Source: DASYXT01 sp035934555 (GTDB lineage Bacteria; Verrucomicrobiota; Verrucomicrobiia; Limisphaerales; UBA8199). Taken from it: 36,524 nt of DNA. The stretch is from NCBI GenBank assembly GCA_035934555.1, contig DASYXT010000027.1:1-36524 (forward strand), read 5' to 3'. The translations under genes were made by a program, and so were the position numbers. The notes under the pieces are model-generated. The model searched no databases, had not been told where the DNA came from, and saw nothing but the letters and a program-made list of their open reading frames with translations. Positions 22,636 through 31,333 of this stretch are shown one piece after another. Positions within the stretch are counted from its first letter, which is position 1. Every line of letters begins with the position of its first letter.

Positions 22636-25560
22636 TCACAGTCCGACTTTAACGCGATAAAGGCGGGTGGTGTTGGTGGCGAAGGGGTCGATGAGCAACA
22701 ACGTCGAAACCGCCGCATTGGTCGTCAACAGGTTTGTCCAGGTCGTGGAATTGGAATCGAGCCTGGCCTGCAGTGTGTAGCTTGTCCCAGCCTGGGCATG
22801 GGAAAGCTCAACTTCAAACCGGCCGTTGCGGTAGGCCGGGGATGTGAGCTCGAGCCCGGAACAATTCGTCAGCGTGAACGAACGAGTGACGCTTCCGGCC
22901 GCGGCGTCGGTCACCCGCACGATAAAGCTGTTGGTCCCCGGCGCTAGCGGAACCCCTGAAAGCAGGCCGTTGGTCGCAAGCGTCAGCGCCGGCGGCAGCG
23001 GCTGCGAACCCAGCGCAATACTCCAGGAATAAGGCGGCGTCCCCCCGCCGGCCTGCAGTGCGACACTATACGGCACCCCGGCTACACCGCCGGGCAAGGC
23101 CGCCGTCGTGATCGCAAGCGAACTGGCGCGGATGGTCAGCGAGCAGGCGCCCAGGATCACATACCCGCTGTTATCAATCACCCCGACCGTGAATGTGTAC
23201 GTTCCCGCCAAGCTCGGTGCACCAGAAATGAGCCCCGTGCCATTTCCCCCGTCGCTGATGGTCAAACCCGCCGGCAACGCTCCCGAATCTATATACCAGC
23301 CAAAATAACCTCCCTCCCCTCCCGTCGCACCCAACACCGCGCTATAGGGCACCCCCACCTCACCCGCCGGGAGCGTGCTATTGGTAATCTGTCCCATGGG
23401 CCACACCACAATCGATAAGACCTGGTCTGCGGTATTGGCGCCCGCATCCGTCACACGCACGGAAACGTAATGGGTCCCTGCCACGGCCGGCGTTCCGCCA
23501 AGCACACCACCGGCGGACAGCGTCATCCCGTCGGGCAAAGGCAACGAACCCGGCGTCAGTGACCAGGTGTAAGGGGGATTGCATCCCGAGTTTTCCAAAC
23601 CGAACCCGGAAGGATTACCGTACGCATACGCAAACCCCACCATCCCGTCCGGCAGTGCGGTGGTGGTTACCTGGAGAGGCAGGCAAAAAGGGACCTGGAA
23701 ATCGACTTCACTCATGCCCCCGGCTGAAACGTACACGTTCTGGTCCCCCACACACGAGTAACCTTGCGCCGTCAGATCTGCGCAGCTAACCGACGCGTCC
23801 CACGTCCCGGGCGACACGTTGAATGAATAATACCCGTTCGTATCCGTCACCGCCGTCCAGCTAGTCCCGCCACTTGCCTGGACCCGCACGCCCACGATTG
23901 CGTTTCCGTATTCATCCCAAACGTAGCCGAACAAAGTTCCGGAACTGGTGTTTCCAGGCAGAATGGCAAAATTGAGCACGCCGTCCGTCCCCGCAATCGC
24001 CGCACTCTGCATATCCGGACATTGGTAATTGCCCGGCCCCAAAATGTCATCCAGGCTCCCGGTGCCTCCCTGGCAATTCAGGGATACCCCCCAGGTTCCA
24101 TTCGGCACGCTCAACGAATAATGCCCATTGCTGTCGGTGTAACCGTCTGCCTGGTACGTTCCGTTTAAATTCGCCGACGCATTGACCTGCGCGCCCGCTA
24201 CCGCGGTTCCATTGAACAGGACCGTCCCGGTGATGTGGCTCGTGCCGGCCAGCGCGGTGAAATTGAAGTGAAACGCCTGGCCGGGGCTTAAGCTGGCCTG
24301 GGTGCCCGCTGATATCACGTAATTCGTCAACGCCGGGTTGCCATCGTTCGAAATCCCAACCGCCCAGTTCATCCCCCCTACGGCGCCCGCAAAATAGTTG
24401 CCACCGCCATCCGTAAAGACGCCGTCAGCCTCATACAACCTGGCCGACTGATCGGACGCGTACAATTGCGCGTGGGCCAGGGGATTGCCCAGCGCATCCT
24501 TCACGGTCCCATAAAACAGCGCATTGGCCCGCGGCAGGGCAATCGTTACTCCCGCCACACTGCCCGTGCTGGTATCCACCTTGACGCTGTTTTGCAACCG
24601 AAGATACCCGTAAGCGTTCAATGCCTGCGCTGAGGGTGAAATGCCCCAAAGATTCGTCACGACCCCGGCCGTGAAATGGCCTCCGCCGTCCGTCGTGCAC
24701 AGCGCCAGGAAGCTTCCCCACCCTTTGGCCGTCATCGGCACCAGCAGACCAGGCAATCCCACCTGGGGATTGCTCGCGTCCACCACCTGCCCTGCGACCC
24801 TCTGCGTCGCCGCCACCAAACAATTGCTGATATCGGCCACCAACATCTGTCCGCTCCCTAGCGGCACCCTCGGCGCAAGCCCAAGGTCGCATACGAAATC
24901 CTCTTTAAATACCGCCAGCAAATAATTGCCGGGCGGCGCCTTTATCACATAGGCGCCATTCCCATCGGCCACCGCCCCACCCTGCTCGTTCTCCCCACCT
25001 GGGCCCGGCTGGAACAGGAGCACCAGCGCATTCGCCACATTGGTCCCCCGGTTCGTCACATGACCGCTGAGCTGCTGGGCAAAACCGAAATTGGTCACGG
25101 TGAGGGAATTGGTCACAGCAGCGAAACGCCCGGCCGGACTGGAGAGCACGAACAGGTACTTCCCCGCAATAGTCTGCACAAAATCATTTTGTAGTTGCAG
25201 GTGGGTTGTGATCTGCCCCGCCACGGCATCGCTGTCCCCCGGGATGGCAAGATTAGTGACTCCGCCAATCACCGTTGCCTGCCCGTCGGTCAGCCGAAGC
25301 TGTTGCCACAGCAGGTCGCCCCCATCCACCACTCCGTCGCCATTGAGATCCAGATACTTTTGCACCGTCACACTTTCCCCGTTAGTCAGGCCGCCTATCA
25401 CCAGGGTGACGTTCCCCGCGTAAGTATTGCTGACCGTCGCGGGCGTGACGGAGAAGGATACGCCGGCACGGGCCGGGCCCGGCATCACGGCAATAACTCC
25501 CACCGCAAATAAGCAAATCTTCAACGCATTCATGGTACTGATTGAGGTTCGGGTCTTCAT
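22636..25560 (-). CDS. Large secreted multidomain protein (carboxypeptidase-regulatory-like and Ig-like domains)
   Basis: A 974-residue protein starting at ATG 25560 behind a good GAAGGGA ribosome-binding site; an in-frame ATG at 25578 is possible. The signal peptide is ALKICLFAVGVIAVMPGPARA. Several carboxypeptidase-regulatory-like beta domains follow, with Y-x-F/L-x-V-P-G patterns such as DTNGYYSFNVSPGTWDASV and DSNGHYSLSVPNGTWGVSL. Three putative Ig (He_PIG) repeats come next, marked by LPDGMTLSAGGVLGGTP, LPAGLTISDGGNGTGLISGAP and PPALTLATNGLLSGVP. The protein ends in the shared (R/L)(F/L)YR domain (NTTRLYRVKVGL). It is likely a surface or secreted adhesin-like protein. It starts 32 bases after the lipoprotein gene and is probably co-transcribed with it. 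Confidence 0.82.
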   Translation of the reverse strand: MKTRTSISTMNALKICLFAVGVIAVMPGPARAGVSFSVTPATVSNTYAGNVTLVIGGLTNGESVTVQKYLDLNGDGVVDGGDLLWQQLRLTDGQATVIGGVTNLAIPGDSDAVAGQITTHLQLQNDFVQTIAGKYLFVLSSPAGRFAAVTNSLTVTNFGFAQQLSGHVTNRGTNVANALVLLFQPGPGGENEQGGAVADGNGAYVIKAPPGNYLLAVFKEDFVCDLGLAPRVPLGSGQMLVADISNCLVAATQRVAGQVVDASNPQVGLPGLLVPMTAKGWGSFLALCTTDGGGHFTAGVVTNLWGISPSAQALNAYGYLRLQNSVKVDTSTGSVAGVTIALPRANALFYGTVKDALGNPLAHAQLYASDQSARLYEADGVFTDGGGNYFAGAVGGMNWAVGISNDGNPALTNYVISAGTQASLSPGQAFHFNFTALAGTSHITGTVLFNGTAVAGAQVNASANLNGTYQADGYTDSNGHYSLSVPNGTWGVSLNCQGGTGSLDDILGPGNYQCPDMQSAAIAGTDGVLNFAILPGNTSSGTLFGYVWDEYGNAIVGVRVQASGGTSWTAVTDTNGYYSFNVSPGTWDASVSCADLTAQGYSCVGDQNVYVSAGGMSEVDFQVPFCLPLQVTTTALPDGMVGFAYAYGNPSGFGLENSGCNPPYTWSLTPGSLPLPDGMTLSAGGVLGGTPAVAGTHYVSVRVTDAGANTADQVLSIVVWPMGQITNSTLPAGEVGVPYSAVLGATGGEGGYFGWYIDSGALPAGLTISDGGNGTGLISGAPSLAGTYTFTVGVIDNSGYVILGACSLTIRASSLAITTAALPGGVAGVPYSVALQAGGGTPPYSWSIALGSQPLPPALTLATNGLLSGVPLAPGTNSFIVRVTDAAAGSVTRSFTLTNCSGLELTSPAYRNGRFEVELSHAQAGTSYTLQARLDSNSTTWTNLLTTNAAVSTLLLIDPFATNTTRLYRVKVGL

Positions 25561-25592
25561 ATCCGTTTCCCTTCGCATGGGGGTCCGCTGGT

Positions 25593-26069
25593 TTACTGCT
25601 GAGAGACCACATGCAGCGATTGCGGGGCGCTCACCTCCTCGGGGCGGAACTCGACCACATCCCCGGTCACCACCAACTTGGGAATCGAAAACAAAAGCAG
25701 CCAGGTCGTTGACCGGTCCTCGACCGTGTTAATCAAAGCCACCGATTTGCCGTCCACCGGCACACCCAGGCGCTCGTACAGGTTCGCCCGAGCGGCCCCG
25801 GTGCTGGGCGCCGCCAGCGGAATAAGGCCCAGCAAAAACCGGAAGCCGTAGCTGCGTCCGATCGCCCCGGCGTGAACCATCTTGTAATTGGCATGGTTCA
25901 GGTTCACCTGCGTCTGGGTCGAGGGGAGCTTGTTCTCGATTCGGGAGCTGGCACAACCCGTCGCTAAGAGCAGCGCGCCGCTTAGCGCAATGCTGGACAC
26001 AAACCTCGCGGCGGGGCGGGCGTAAACCTTGGCACAACCATTCTCGTTTTTTGAAGCGTTCATGATCAT
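25593..26069 (-). CDS. Lipoprotein of unknown function (DUF6567-like?)
   Basis: A 158-residue protein from ATG 26069 (ATG 26063 is also possible). A basic N-terminus leads to SSIALSGALLLATGC with lipobox Cys39. The mature part has LNHANYKMVHAGAIGRSYGF, ARANLYERLGVP and PKLVVTGDVVEFRP. This recalls small lipoproteins annotated DUF6567, but I am not certain of that assignment. It is the first gene of a - strand operon with the large secreted protein. The motif GTCAT-N14-TCTTCTGTA lies about 50 bases upstream (26118-26145) and recurs before the kinase gene, so it may belong to the ECF factor's regulon. Confidence 0.72.
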   Translation of the reverse strand: MIMNASKNENGCAKVYARPAARFVSSIALSGALLLATGCASSRIENKLPSTQTQVNLNHANYKMVHAGAIGRSYGFRFLLGLIPLAAPSTGAARANLYERLGVPVDGKSVALINTVEDRSTTWLLLFSIPKLVVTGDVVEFRPEEVSAPQSLHVVSQQ

Positions 26070-26117
26070 TTCTGTTTTTAAGTTTCTGGCCCATTCGTTT
26101 TTGGGCCTGCTACTCAC

Positions 26118-26145
26118 TACAGAAGAAAAGGACCGCCCCTATGAC
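26118..26145 (-). promoter_or_regulatory. Candidate ECF-sigma promoter before the lipoprotein operon
   Basis: On the - strand: GTCAT (26145-26141), 14 bases, TCTTCTGTA (26126-26118). Both blocks and the exact spacing are repeated at 30045-30018 before the kinase gene, while the intervening bases differ. The downstream end is 49 bases from ATG 26069. Confidence 0.6.
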
Positions 26146-26196
26146 AGAGAAAGTTCTACCGGTTGCGGAACGAGGGGAGCGGAAGACGGAAGAAGG

Positions 26197-29100
26197 CTAA
26201 TTCTTGAGGGTCACGCGCTCGTCACCAAGGCCGATACTGCTAAAGGGTGAAATAGTTCGCCTGGCCGGGTCAGCCAAAAACCAGCGGCCCCAGCGAGTCC
26301 AATCGTCATTGCCCTGAGCGCCTTGCAATTCCGCTCGAACCTGGCTGATGCTCTCCAGCCGGTTGAGGTGGGTCGGCTCCAATATCCCTTGCTGATTGAG
26401 AACTTTCCCGCAGATAGCTTCCGCTAATTGCAATAGCCACGGCGGGCAGCGATTCGGTCCGGGAGCAAGGTCCCAAATTCGCGCGGTACCATTGCTCGAC
26501 GCGGCGATCACCCGCTCGCCGTCCGGGCTAAACCGGGCGGCATGCACAAATCCGCCGTCAGGCAACGGGTCCGTCAGCGGCTGTCCAGTCCCTACCTCCC
26601 AGACCCGCAACTCGCCGTTGCGAGCCACAGTCACAATCCATCTTCCATCCGGGCTGAACTGGGCGCTGTTCAGAGCCGTGCCGTGTTGCAAGGCCTCGGT
26701 CGTGGGTTCGCCGGTCTGTGCGTCCCAAATCCGCGCGCTCCCGTCCTCCGCCGTGGTGACGATTCGTGTGCCATCAGGACTGAACTGCGCTGACGTCAGT
26801 TCGCTCCCCTGGCTTAGGGGTTTTATGAGCTGCCGGCCATCGCGCGCGTCCCATATTCGCACCGTTTTGTCCCCGGAAGCGGTGAGAATCTTCGTGCCGC
26901 CGGGGTTGAATTGCGCCGTCACAAGCCAGTTGCCATGCTTCCAGGGTTTGGTCAACAAGCGGCCCGCTTGCGCATCCCACACCCGGATCGTTCCATCCTG
27001 ACTTGCCGTAAGGACCCTCTTTCCGTCCGAGCTGAATTGTGCGGCCGTAATAATACCAAGGTTTGTCAGCGATTCGGTCAGCGGTGCCCCCGTTTGGCTA
27101 TCCCAGATTCGCGCAGTACTTTCCCGCGACTGCATGCCGACCCAAACCGTCAGCACCTTTCTTCCATCCGGACTGAAGTGCGCCACTTCTAGCGGAGTTG
27201 ACCGTTTCCAGGGCTCGTCCTGCGGGGGGCCGCTCCCTTCCATCATCCGCAAGCCCCTTGGCGCCGCAGGTTGTGCCAGGGCGGCCGGCGGCACAGGCTC
27301 CGGTGGTCTTGAAAGCAGGAGGAGCGGGCGGCCGCTTTGCGTGTCCCATATCGCTGCAAGCTTGTCTTCCGAAGCTGTAAGGATCTTGCGGCCGTCCGGA
27401 CTGAACTCGGCCGAGAACACCCTTCCCAGGTGCTGTAACGGCTGATTCAACGGTTGGCCGCTCAGCGCATCCCAAATTCGCGCCGTTTTGTCGGCTGAGG
27501 CCGTGACGATCCGAGTGCCATCGGGACTGAATTGGGCTGAGTTGACGTCCTGGTCATGTCGCAAGACTTCAGTTCCCGACGGCCCGCTCACGATCTCCCA
27601 TACAATTACAGTGTCATCGGAGGAGGACGTGAGGAACATTTTTCCATCAGGGCCGAACTGCGCCGAGTTGGCCCAGGGACCATGCTTCAATGGCTCGGTC
27701 AGAGCATGTCCGTCCTGGGCGTCCCAGGTCTGCACGGTCCCATCGGTGGAGGAGGTAATCACCTGGTCGCCTTGGGGATTAAAGCGTGCGCTGGTGACAC
27801 GCGCGCCGGTTGGGAAGGGATTTGCGCACGGCTTGCCGCTTTGGAGGTCCCAGACCCTCGCCCTGCCATCTTGTGACACCACGACAACCCGGTTCCCATC
27901 GGGACTGAGTTGCAGCGACTCGACATTGGTGCATCCAAACGGCCGGGACAATGGTTGCAAGTCCCGGGCATTCCACAACTGCGTCGCTCCAGCCGGAGAG
28001 ACGGTCATAATCGTCCTTCCGTCACGGGTGTATTGCGCGGAATCGACCAGGCCGTTCTGTTTTGATGACTCCAGCACAGGTTCAGCGCCGGCCGTATCCC
28101 ATAGCTTCATCGTGTGATCCGAGGAATAGCCGACAATTTCGCTCGACCAGACGTTGCCTGACTGAGCGTCTTGTTTTCCAACCCCGCTCATATGGGTCTG
28201 TTTAAACGACGTGGTCAGGATGTGCTTCCCATCCGGACTAAACTCGGCCGAGTGAATATCATTACCAAAGCGCGCCGGGTCGCCCCCTGGTTTTCCCGTT
28301 TGCACGTCCCACAACCAGAGGGTTCCGTCGCGCATCACGGTAAGAATCCGCTTTCCATCAGCACTAAACCGAGCCGATAGCACGTTGGTCCCGAACCGCC
28401 CGGATTCCGTCAGGGGTTGTCCGGTGTGCGAATCCCACATGCGGGAGGCGCCGTCGGGCGCAACCGTGAAAATTGACGCGCCATCCGGGCTGTATTCCGC
28501 GGCGTGCGCTGGTTTGAGTGAGTGGACCGGCAGCGCCCAGGAATGATAGGCTAATACAGTTGCGAGCCTGGCCAACGCTGCGCCGTTGGACGAATTATTG
28601 ATTAAACTCCTGGTGAAATAAGCCAACGCATCGCTTAAGCGCCCCTCCGATTGCAAGCGACTTCCCCGGAGGAAATCCGAGGCTGACAAGGTTGTTCTGG
28701 TTTCCAGTGCGGCGAGCGACGCATGCCGGGCCTCTTTTCGCTCACGGACCAAAAGCAAGGATGAACTTGCCAGGCCAAGCATCAACGATATCGCCACAGC
28801 CGCGATTGCCCCAAAGGCCAGCTTGTTGCGGCGAATTGTCTTCTGAAGCCGGTACAGCCTGCTCGGGGGTCGAGCCACCACCGGTTCATTTACCAGGTAC
28901 CTCTGAACGTCCTGGCCTAAACCGTTGGCCGTCTCGTAACGTCGCTCGCGGTCCTTCTCCAGCGCCTTCATCACAATCCAATCCAAGTCGCCACGAATCT
29001 GGTGGAGCAGCCTGGGCGGGTCCGATTGCCGGCACCTGGCCACCGTCGTCTGTTCCGCCACATCCAGCAGATGCAACCGCGTCGAGGGTCGCACCGGTTC

Positions 29101-29976
29101 CTCTTCCCGGATGATCCGCCGGATTTCGTCCAGACCAGCCTGGGCCAGCCGCTGGGCCTCAAACGGGGTCTTGCCCGTCAGCAATTCATACAGCAGCACG
29201 CCCAGCGAGTAGATGTCGCTGCGGGTATCCACTTCCAGCCCGCTTAACCTCGCTTGCTCGGGACTCATGTAGGCCGGCGTCCCGATAAACTGCTCAAAGG
29301 CCGTAAAGAGGGTCTTGTCGGTCAACCGCTGATCGGCTGTCGCCTTGGCGATCCCGAAATCGATGATCTTCGGTATGGGGACACCCTCCGGATCGGCGAC
29401 CAGCACGTTTGACGGTTTGATATCCCGATGAATCACCCCCTTCTGGTGCGCGTGCTGCACCGCCTGGCACACTTGCACGAACAGTTCCAACCGCCGCCTG
29501 GTGCTTAGGTTCTTCTCGTCACAATACCGCGTAATCGCCAGCCCCTGCACCAGTTCCATCACGAAATAAGGCCGGCCCGTTTCAGTCGCGCCCGCGTCCA
29601 GCACTTTCGCGATGTTCGGATGGTCCATCAAAGCCAGCGCTTGCCGCTCGGCTTCAAAGCGCGCCACCACCTCGCCAGTGTCCATCCCCAGTTTAATCAC
29701 CTTGAGCGCTACCTGCCGGCGTACCGGCTCTTCTTGCTCAGCCAGGTAAACCACCCCGCAGCCGCCTTGGCCAATTCTCTCCAGCAGCCTGTAACGGCCA
29801 ATCCGGTCTCCGAGGTTCGTCGCCGCGGAGCGTTCCGCCGTGCCGCTCCGGTCCCGCTCCGTCACGGGGCCCTGTCCCAGGACCAGCGCAGCAACACATT
29901 TCGGGCAAAGCCCGCCCAACGCGTTGCCGGGAAGTCCGGTGCCGCACAGCGAACAGGTGCGAGCCGCGGCGGTCAT
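26197..29976 (-). CDS. Ser/Thr protein kinase with C-terminal WD40 propellers
   Basis: A 1259-residue membrane kinase. An N-terminal zinc ribbon (CSLC at 8-11, CPKC at 24-27) precedes the kinase domain: GQGGCG loop (69-74), Lys92, HRDIKPSN with catalytic Asp185, DFG (206-208), and GTPAYMSPEQA in the activation segment. A single transmembrane helix lies at about 386-410. The rest is about 15 WD40-like repeats recognisable by ARIWDAQTG-type strands preceded by SAQFSPDG, enough for two seven-bladed propellers. The kinase faces the cytoplasm; the repeats would lie on the other side of the membrane if there is only one helix. This architecture, next to an ECF sigma factor, is typical of Verrucomicrobiota and Planctomycetes. 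It is the second gene after the sigma factor, with its own candidate promoter. Confidence 0.93.
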   Translation of the reverse strand: MTAAARTCSLCGTGLPGNALGGLCPKCVAALVLGQGPVTERDRSGTAERSAATNLGDRIGRYRLLERIGQGGCGVVYLAEQEEPVRRQVALKVIKLGMDTGEVVARFEAERQALALMDHPNIAKVLDAGATETGRPYFVMELVQGLAITRYCDEKNLSTRRRLELFVQVCQAVQHAHQKGVIHRDIKPSNVLVADPEGVPIPKIIDFGIAKATADQRLTDKTLFTAFEQFIGTPAYMSPEQARLSGLEVDTRSDIYSLGVLLYELLTGKTPFEAQRLAQAGLDEIRRIIREEEPVRPSTRLHLLDVAEQTTVARCRQSDPPRLLHQIRGDLDWIVMKALEKDRERRYETANGLGQDVQRYLVNEPVVARPPSRLYRLQKTIRRNKLAFGAIAAVAISLMLGLASSSLLLVRERKEARHASLAALETRTTLSASDFLRGSRLQSEGRLSDALAYFTRSLINNSSNGAALARLATVLAYHSWALPVHSLKPAHAAEYSPDGASIFTVAPDGASRMWDSHTGQPLTESGRFGTNVLSARFSADGKRILTVMRDGTLWLWDVQTGKPGGDPARFGNDIHSAEFSPDGKHILTTSFKQTHMSGVGKQDAQSGNVWSSEIVGYSSDHTMKLWDTAGAEPVLESSKQNGLVDSAQYTRDGRTIMTVSPAGATQLWNARDLQPLSRPFGCTNVESLQLSPDGNRVVVVSQDGRARVWDLQSGKPCANPFPTGARVTSARFNPQGDQVITSSTDGTVQTWDAQDGHALTEPLKHGPWANSAQFGPDGKMFLTSSSDDTVIVWEIVSGPSGTEVLRHDQDVNSAQFSPDGTRIVTASADKTARIWDALSGQPLNQPLQHLGRVFSAEFSPDGRKILTASEDKLAAIWDTQSGRPLLLLSRPPEPVPPAALAQPAAPRGLRMMEGSGPPQDEPWKRSTPLEVAHFSPDGRKVLTVWVGMQSRESTARIWDSQTGAPLTESLTNLGIITAAQFSSDGKRVLTASQDGTIRVWDAQAGRLLTKPWKHGNWLVTAQFNPGGTKILTASGDKTVRIWDARDGRQLIKPLSQGSELTSAQFSPDGTRIVTTAEDGSARIWDAQTGEPTTEALQHGTALNSAQFSPDGRWIVTVARNGELRVWEVGTGQPLTDPLPDGGFVHAARFSPDGERVIAASSNGTARIWDLAPGPNRCPPWLLQLAEAICGKVLNQQGILEPTHLNRLESISQVRAELQGAQGNDDWTRWGRWFLADPARRTISPFSSIGLGDERVTLKN

Positions 29977-30017
29977 GGTTTTGTTTCAGTCGTGTGCATT
30001 ATCGCTGGCCCACCGGG

Positions 30018-30045
30018 TACAGAAGAAAGCCTGCGCAACGATGAC
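30018..30045 (-). promoter_or_regulatory. Candidate ECF-sigma promoter before the kinase gene
   Basis: On the - strand: GTCAT (30045-30041), 14 bases, TCTTCTGTA (30026-30018), 42 bases from the kinase start. It lies in the 103-base gap between the sigma factor and kinase genes and is identical in both blocks and in spacing to 26118-26145. Confidence 0.6.
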
Positions 30046-30079
30046 AAGAATTCACCGCCCGGAGGCTGGCGCGTCAAAA

Positions 30080-30832
30080 TCACCGTGCGAGCACCGTCAG
30101 GAGATAGCGCATCTCCTCATCGATCTCCTCCGGGCTGGCCACGGTATTTGCGATCTCCGCCCGCACCAAATCACGGTATCGCTGCCGCATTCGGCGCACC
30201 GCCACCGCAACGGTGTTCGCGCTCATTCCCAATTCGGCGGCCGGGGCCGCGTAATCGCCCGAACCAGCTCCGTTTGCGAGGAAAGCTTTGAGTTGTTCGA
30301 ACATTCGGCCCTTGCCGGAGGCGGCGTACTCGGCCTGGACCTTGGCGTAGGCCTGGTCGAGCACCGCGACAGCCCAGAGCCTTTCAAATTCCTGTTCCGG
30401 CGTCAGGGTGGAGGCTGGTTCTACTTGGTATCGGCCTTCGGCCGTTGTTTCGTCCAGTGATATCCACTGCTTTCCACCCCCTCGCTTCGCAGCGTTAGCC
30501 CGATCCCATTCATTCGAAAGAAAATGCCTCATCGCCGCCAGCAGAAACGAGCGGAATTTCCCCTTCTCGCGTTCGACACTGTCCAGGTAGCGTTTCGTCA
30601 GCAATCGCGCGAAAAACTCCTGGGTTAAATCCTGCGCTTGGTGCAGATCGTAGCCCTGACGTCGAACGAACGCGTACAGGGGATACCAGTAGGCCCGGCA
30701 CAGCGTTTCTAACGCCGCCTCGGCCTGCGCTGAGTCGTCCTGACGCGCCGTCAACACGACCGTCCAGGAAGTGGTCACAAACCACTGCTCTCGCCGGTTC
30801 GTTGCGGTATCGGGCTCGGTTGGCCGCATCAT
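30080..30832 (-). CDS. ECF-type RNA polymerase sigma factor
   Basis: A 250-residue sigma-70-family factor. Region 2 has YWYPLYAFVRRQGYDLHQAQDLTQEFFARLL, the planctomycete/verrucomicrobial form of the core-binding and -10 region. Region 4 is near the C-terminus (GSGDYAAPAAELGMSANTVAVAVRRMRQRYRDLVRAEI) with a helix-turn-helix. This long ECF type is known to pair with Ser/Thr kinase genes, which may phosphorylate or otherwise control the factor in place of an anti-sigma factor. The gene is directly upstream of the kinase gene on the same strand. The shared motif at 30018-30045 and 26118-26145 is a candidate target; no such motif was found before its own start. Confidence 0.9.
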   Translation of the reverse strand: MMRPTEPDTATNRREQWFVTTSWTVVLTARQDDSAQAEAALETLCRAYWYPLYAFVRRQGYDLHQAQDLTQEFFARLLTKRYLDSVEREKGKFRSFLLAAMRHFLSNEWDRANAAKRGGGKQWISLDETTAEGRYQVEPASTLTPEQEFERLWAVAVLDQAYAKVQAEYAASGKGRMFEQLKAFLANGAGSGDYAAPAAELGMSANTVAVAVRRMRQRYRDLVRAEIANTVASPEEIDEEMRYLLTVLAR

Positions 30833-30936
30833 GGCGCAATGGGTGCACCCCTTTATGGCCGGAGAACGTTACAAGTGCAAGAGCCAATGGCCCAACCTGC
30901 CCAACCGCTCATTCTCAAATATTCTTAAATCTCCTG

Positions 30937-31030
30937 GGCCCTCTTTGCGTGCAAAACGTAAAGGCGGATTTTTCGGTCGCGTCCTCTATTTCCCGGCACT
31001 CGTCGAGCATCTCCCCTTTTGAAGTTTACT
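30937..31030 (-). pseudogene. Relic of a HepT-like (HEPN) gene
   Basis: The - strand translation includes GEMLDECREIEDATEKSA, matching GEMLDDCRVIRDAAEKAA at residues 11-28 of the HEPN toxin at 18711-19193. At DNA level it aligns with about 19086-19178, including an identical run around GTCGAGCATCTCCCCT. A TAA lies just upstream in frame, a one-base insertion shifts the frame downstream, and no MNT or HEPN active-site region is present. It is therefore a decayed fragment. Confidence 0.65.
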
Positions 31031-31107
31031 TCGAGGAATACCACGGAAGCCAAAACCGCTCTCCCTCAACCGTCAACTCTCAACCGGGTTCGGACGCTCT
31101 CACGCCA

Positions 31108-31161
31108 CACCAGGTGCCCCCTGAACGGTGCCATTCAAACCGGCAGCTCGTTCACGTAACC
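31108..31161. repeat. Dispersed repeat with conserved stem, copy 2
   Basis: This is the gapless counterpart of 22363-22416. The inverted repeat TGAACG (31122-31127) and CGTTCA (31149-31154) is conserved, while the loop has most of the differences. Confidence 0.6.
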
Positions 31162-31162
31162 T

Positions 31163-31188
31163 CCCCTCTCCCGCTTGCGGGAGAGGGG
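31163..31188. repeat. 12-bp perfect palindrome (REP-like)
   Basis: CCCCTCTCCCGC and GCGGGAGAGGGG flank TT. The flanking GGCCAGGCGTGAGGGCCC is typical of a REP-like sequence that is widespread in bacterial intergenic DNA. There is no T run on either side. Confidence 0.75.
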
Positions 31189-31204
31189 CCAGGCGTGAGG
31201 GCCC

Positions 31205-31281
31205 TGATCTCTGATCTCTGATCTCTGATCTCTGATCTCTGATCTCTGATCTCTGATCTCTGATCTCTGATCTCTGATCTC
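31205..31281. repeat. Heptanucleotide tandem array, 11 copies
   Basis: Eleven exact copies of TGATCTC (77 bases). It is intergenic, between the HEPN relic and the 3' end of the Trp-Ala repeat gene. It is a likely variable-number site. Confidence 0.95.
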
Positions 31282-31333
31282 TGCCCTCTGCCCTGCTCTC
31301 TGTGCTCTTTGTGGTTATCACAGTTTTTCCCCA

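Larger units (their letters stand above)
31031..31333. other. Non-coding, repeat-packed gap
   Basis: No gene. In order it holds the dispersed repeat copy (31108-31161), a near-perfect palindrome (31163-31188) and a TGATCTC heptamer array (31205-31281). Apparent open frames across it are products of the heptamer array. Confidence 0.65.

Noticed and set aside
30833..30936. Autoregulatory ECF promoter before the sigma factor gene
   Set aside because: No copy of the GTCAT-N14-TCTTCTGTA motif was found upstream of the sigma gene start.
31205..31281. CRISPR array
   Set aside because: Heptamers are contiguous with no spacers; no cas genes nearby.
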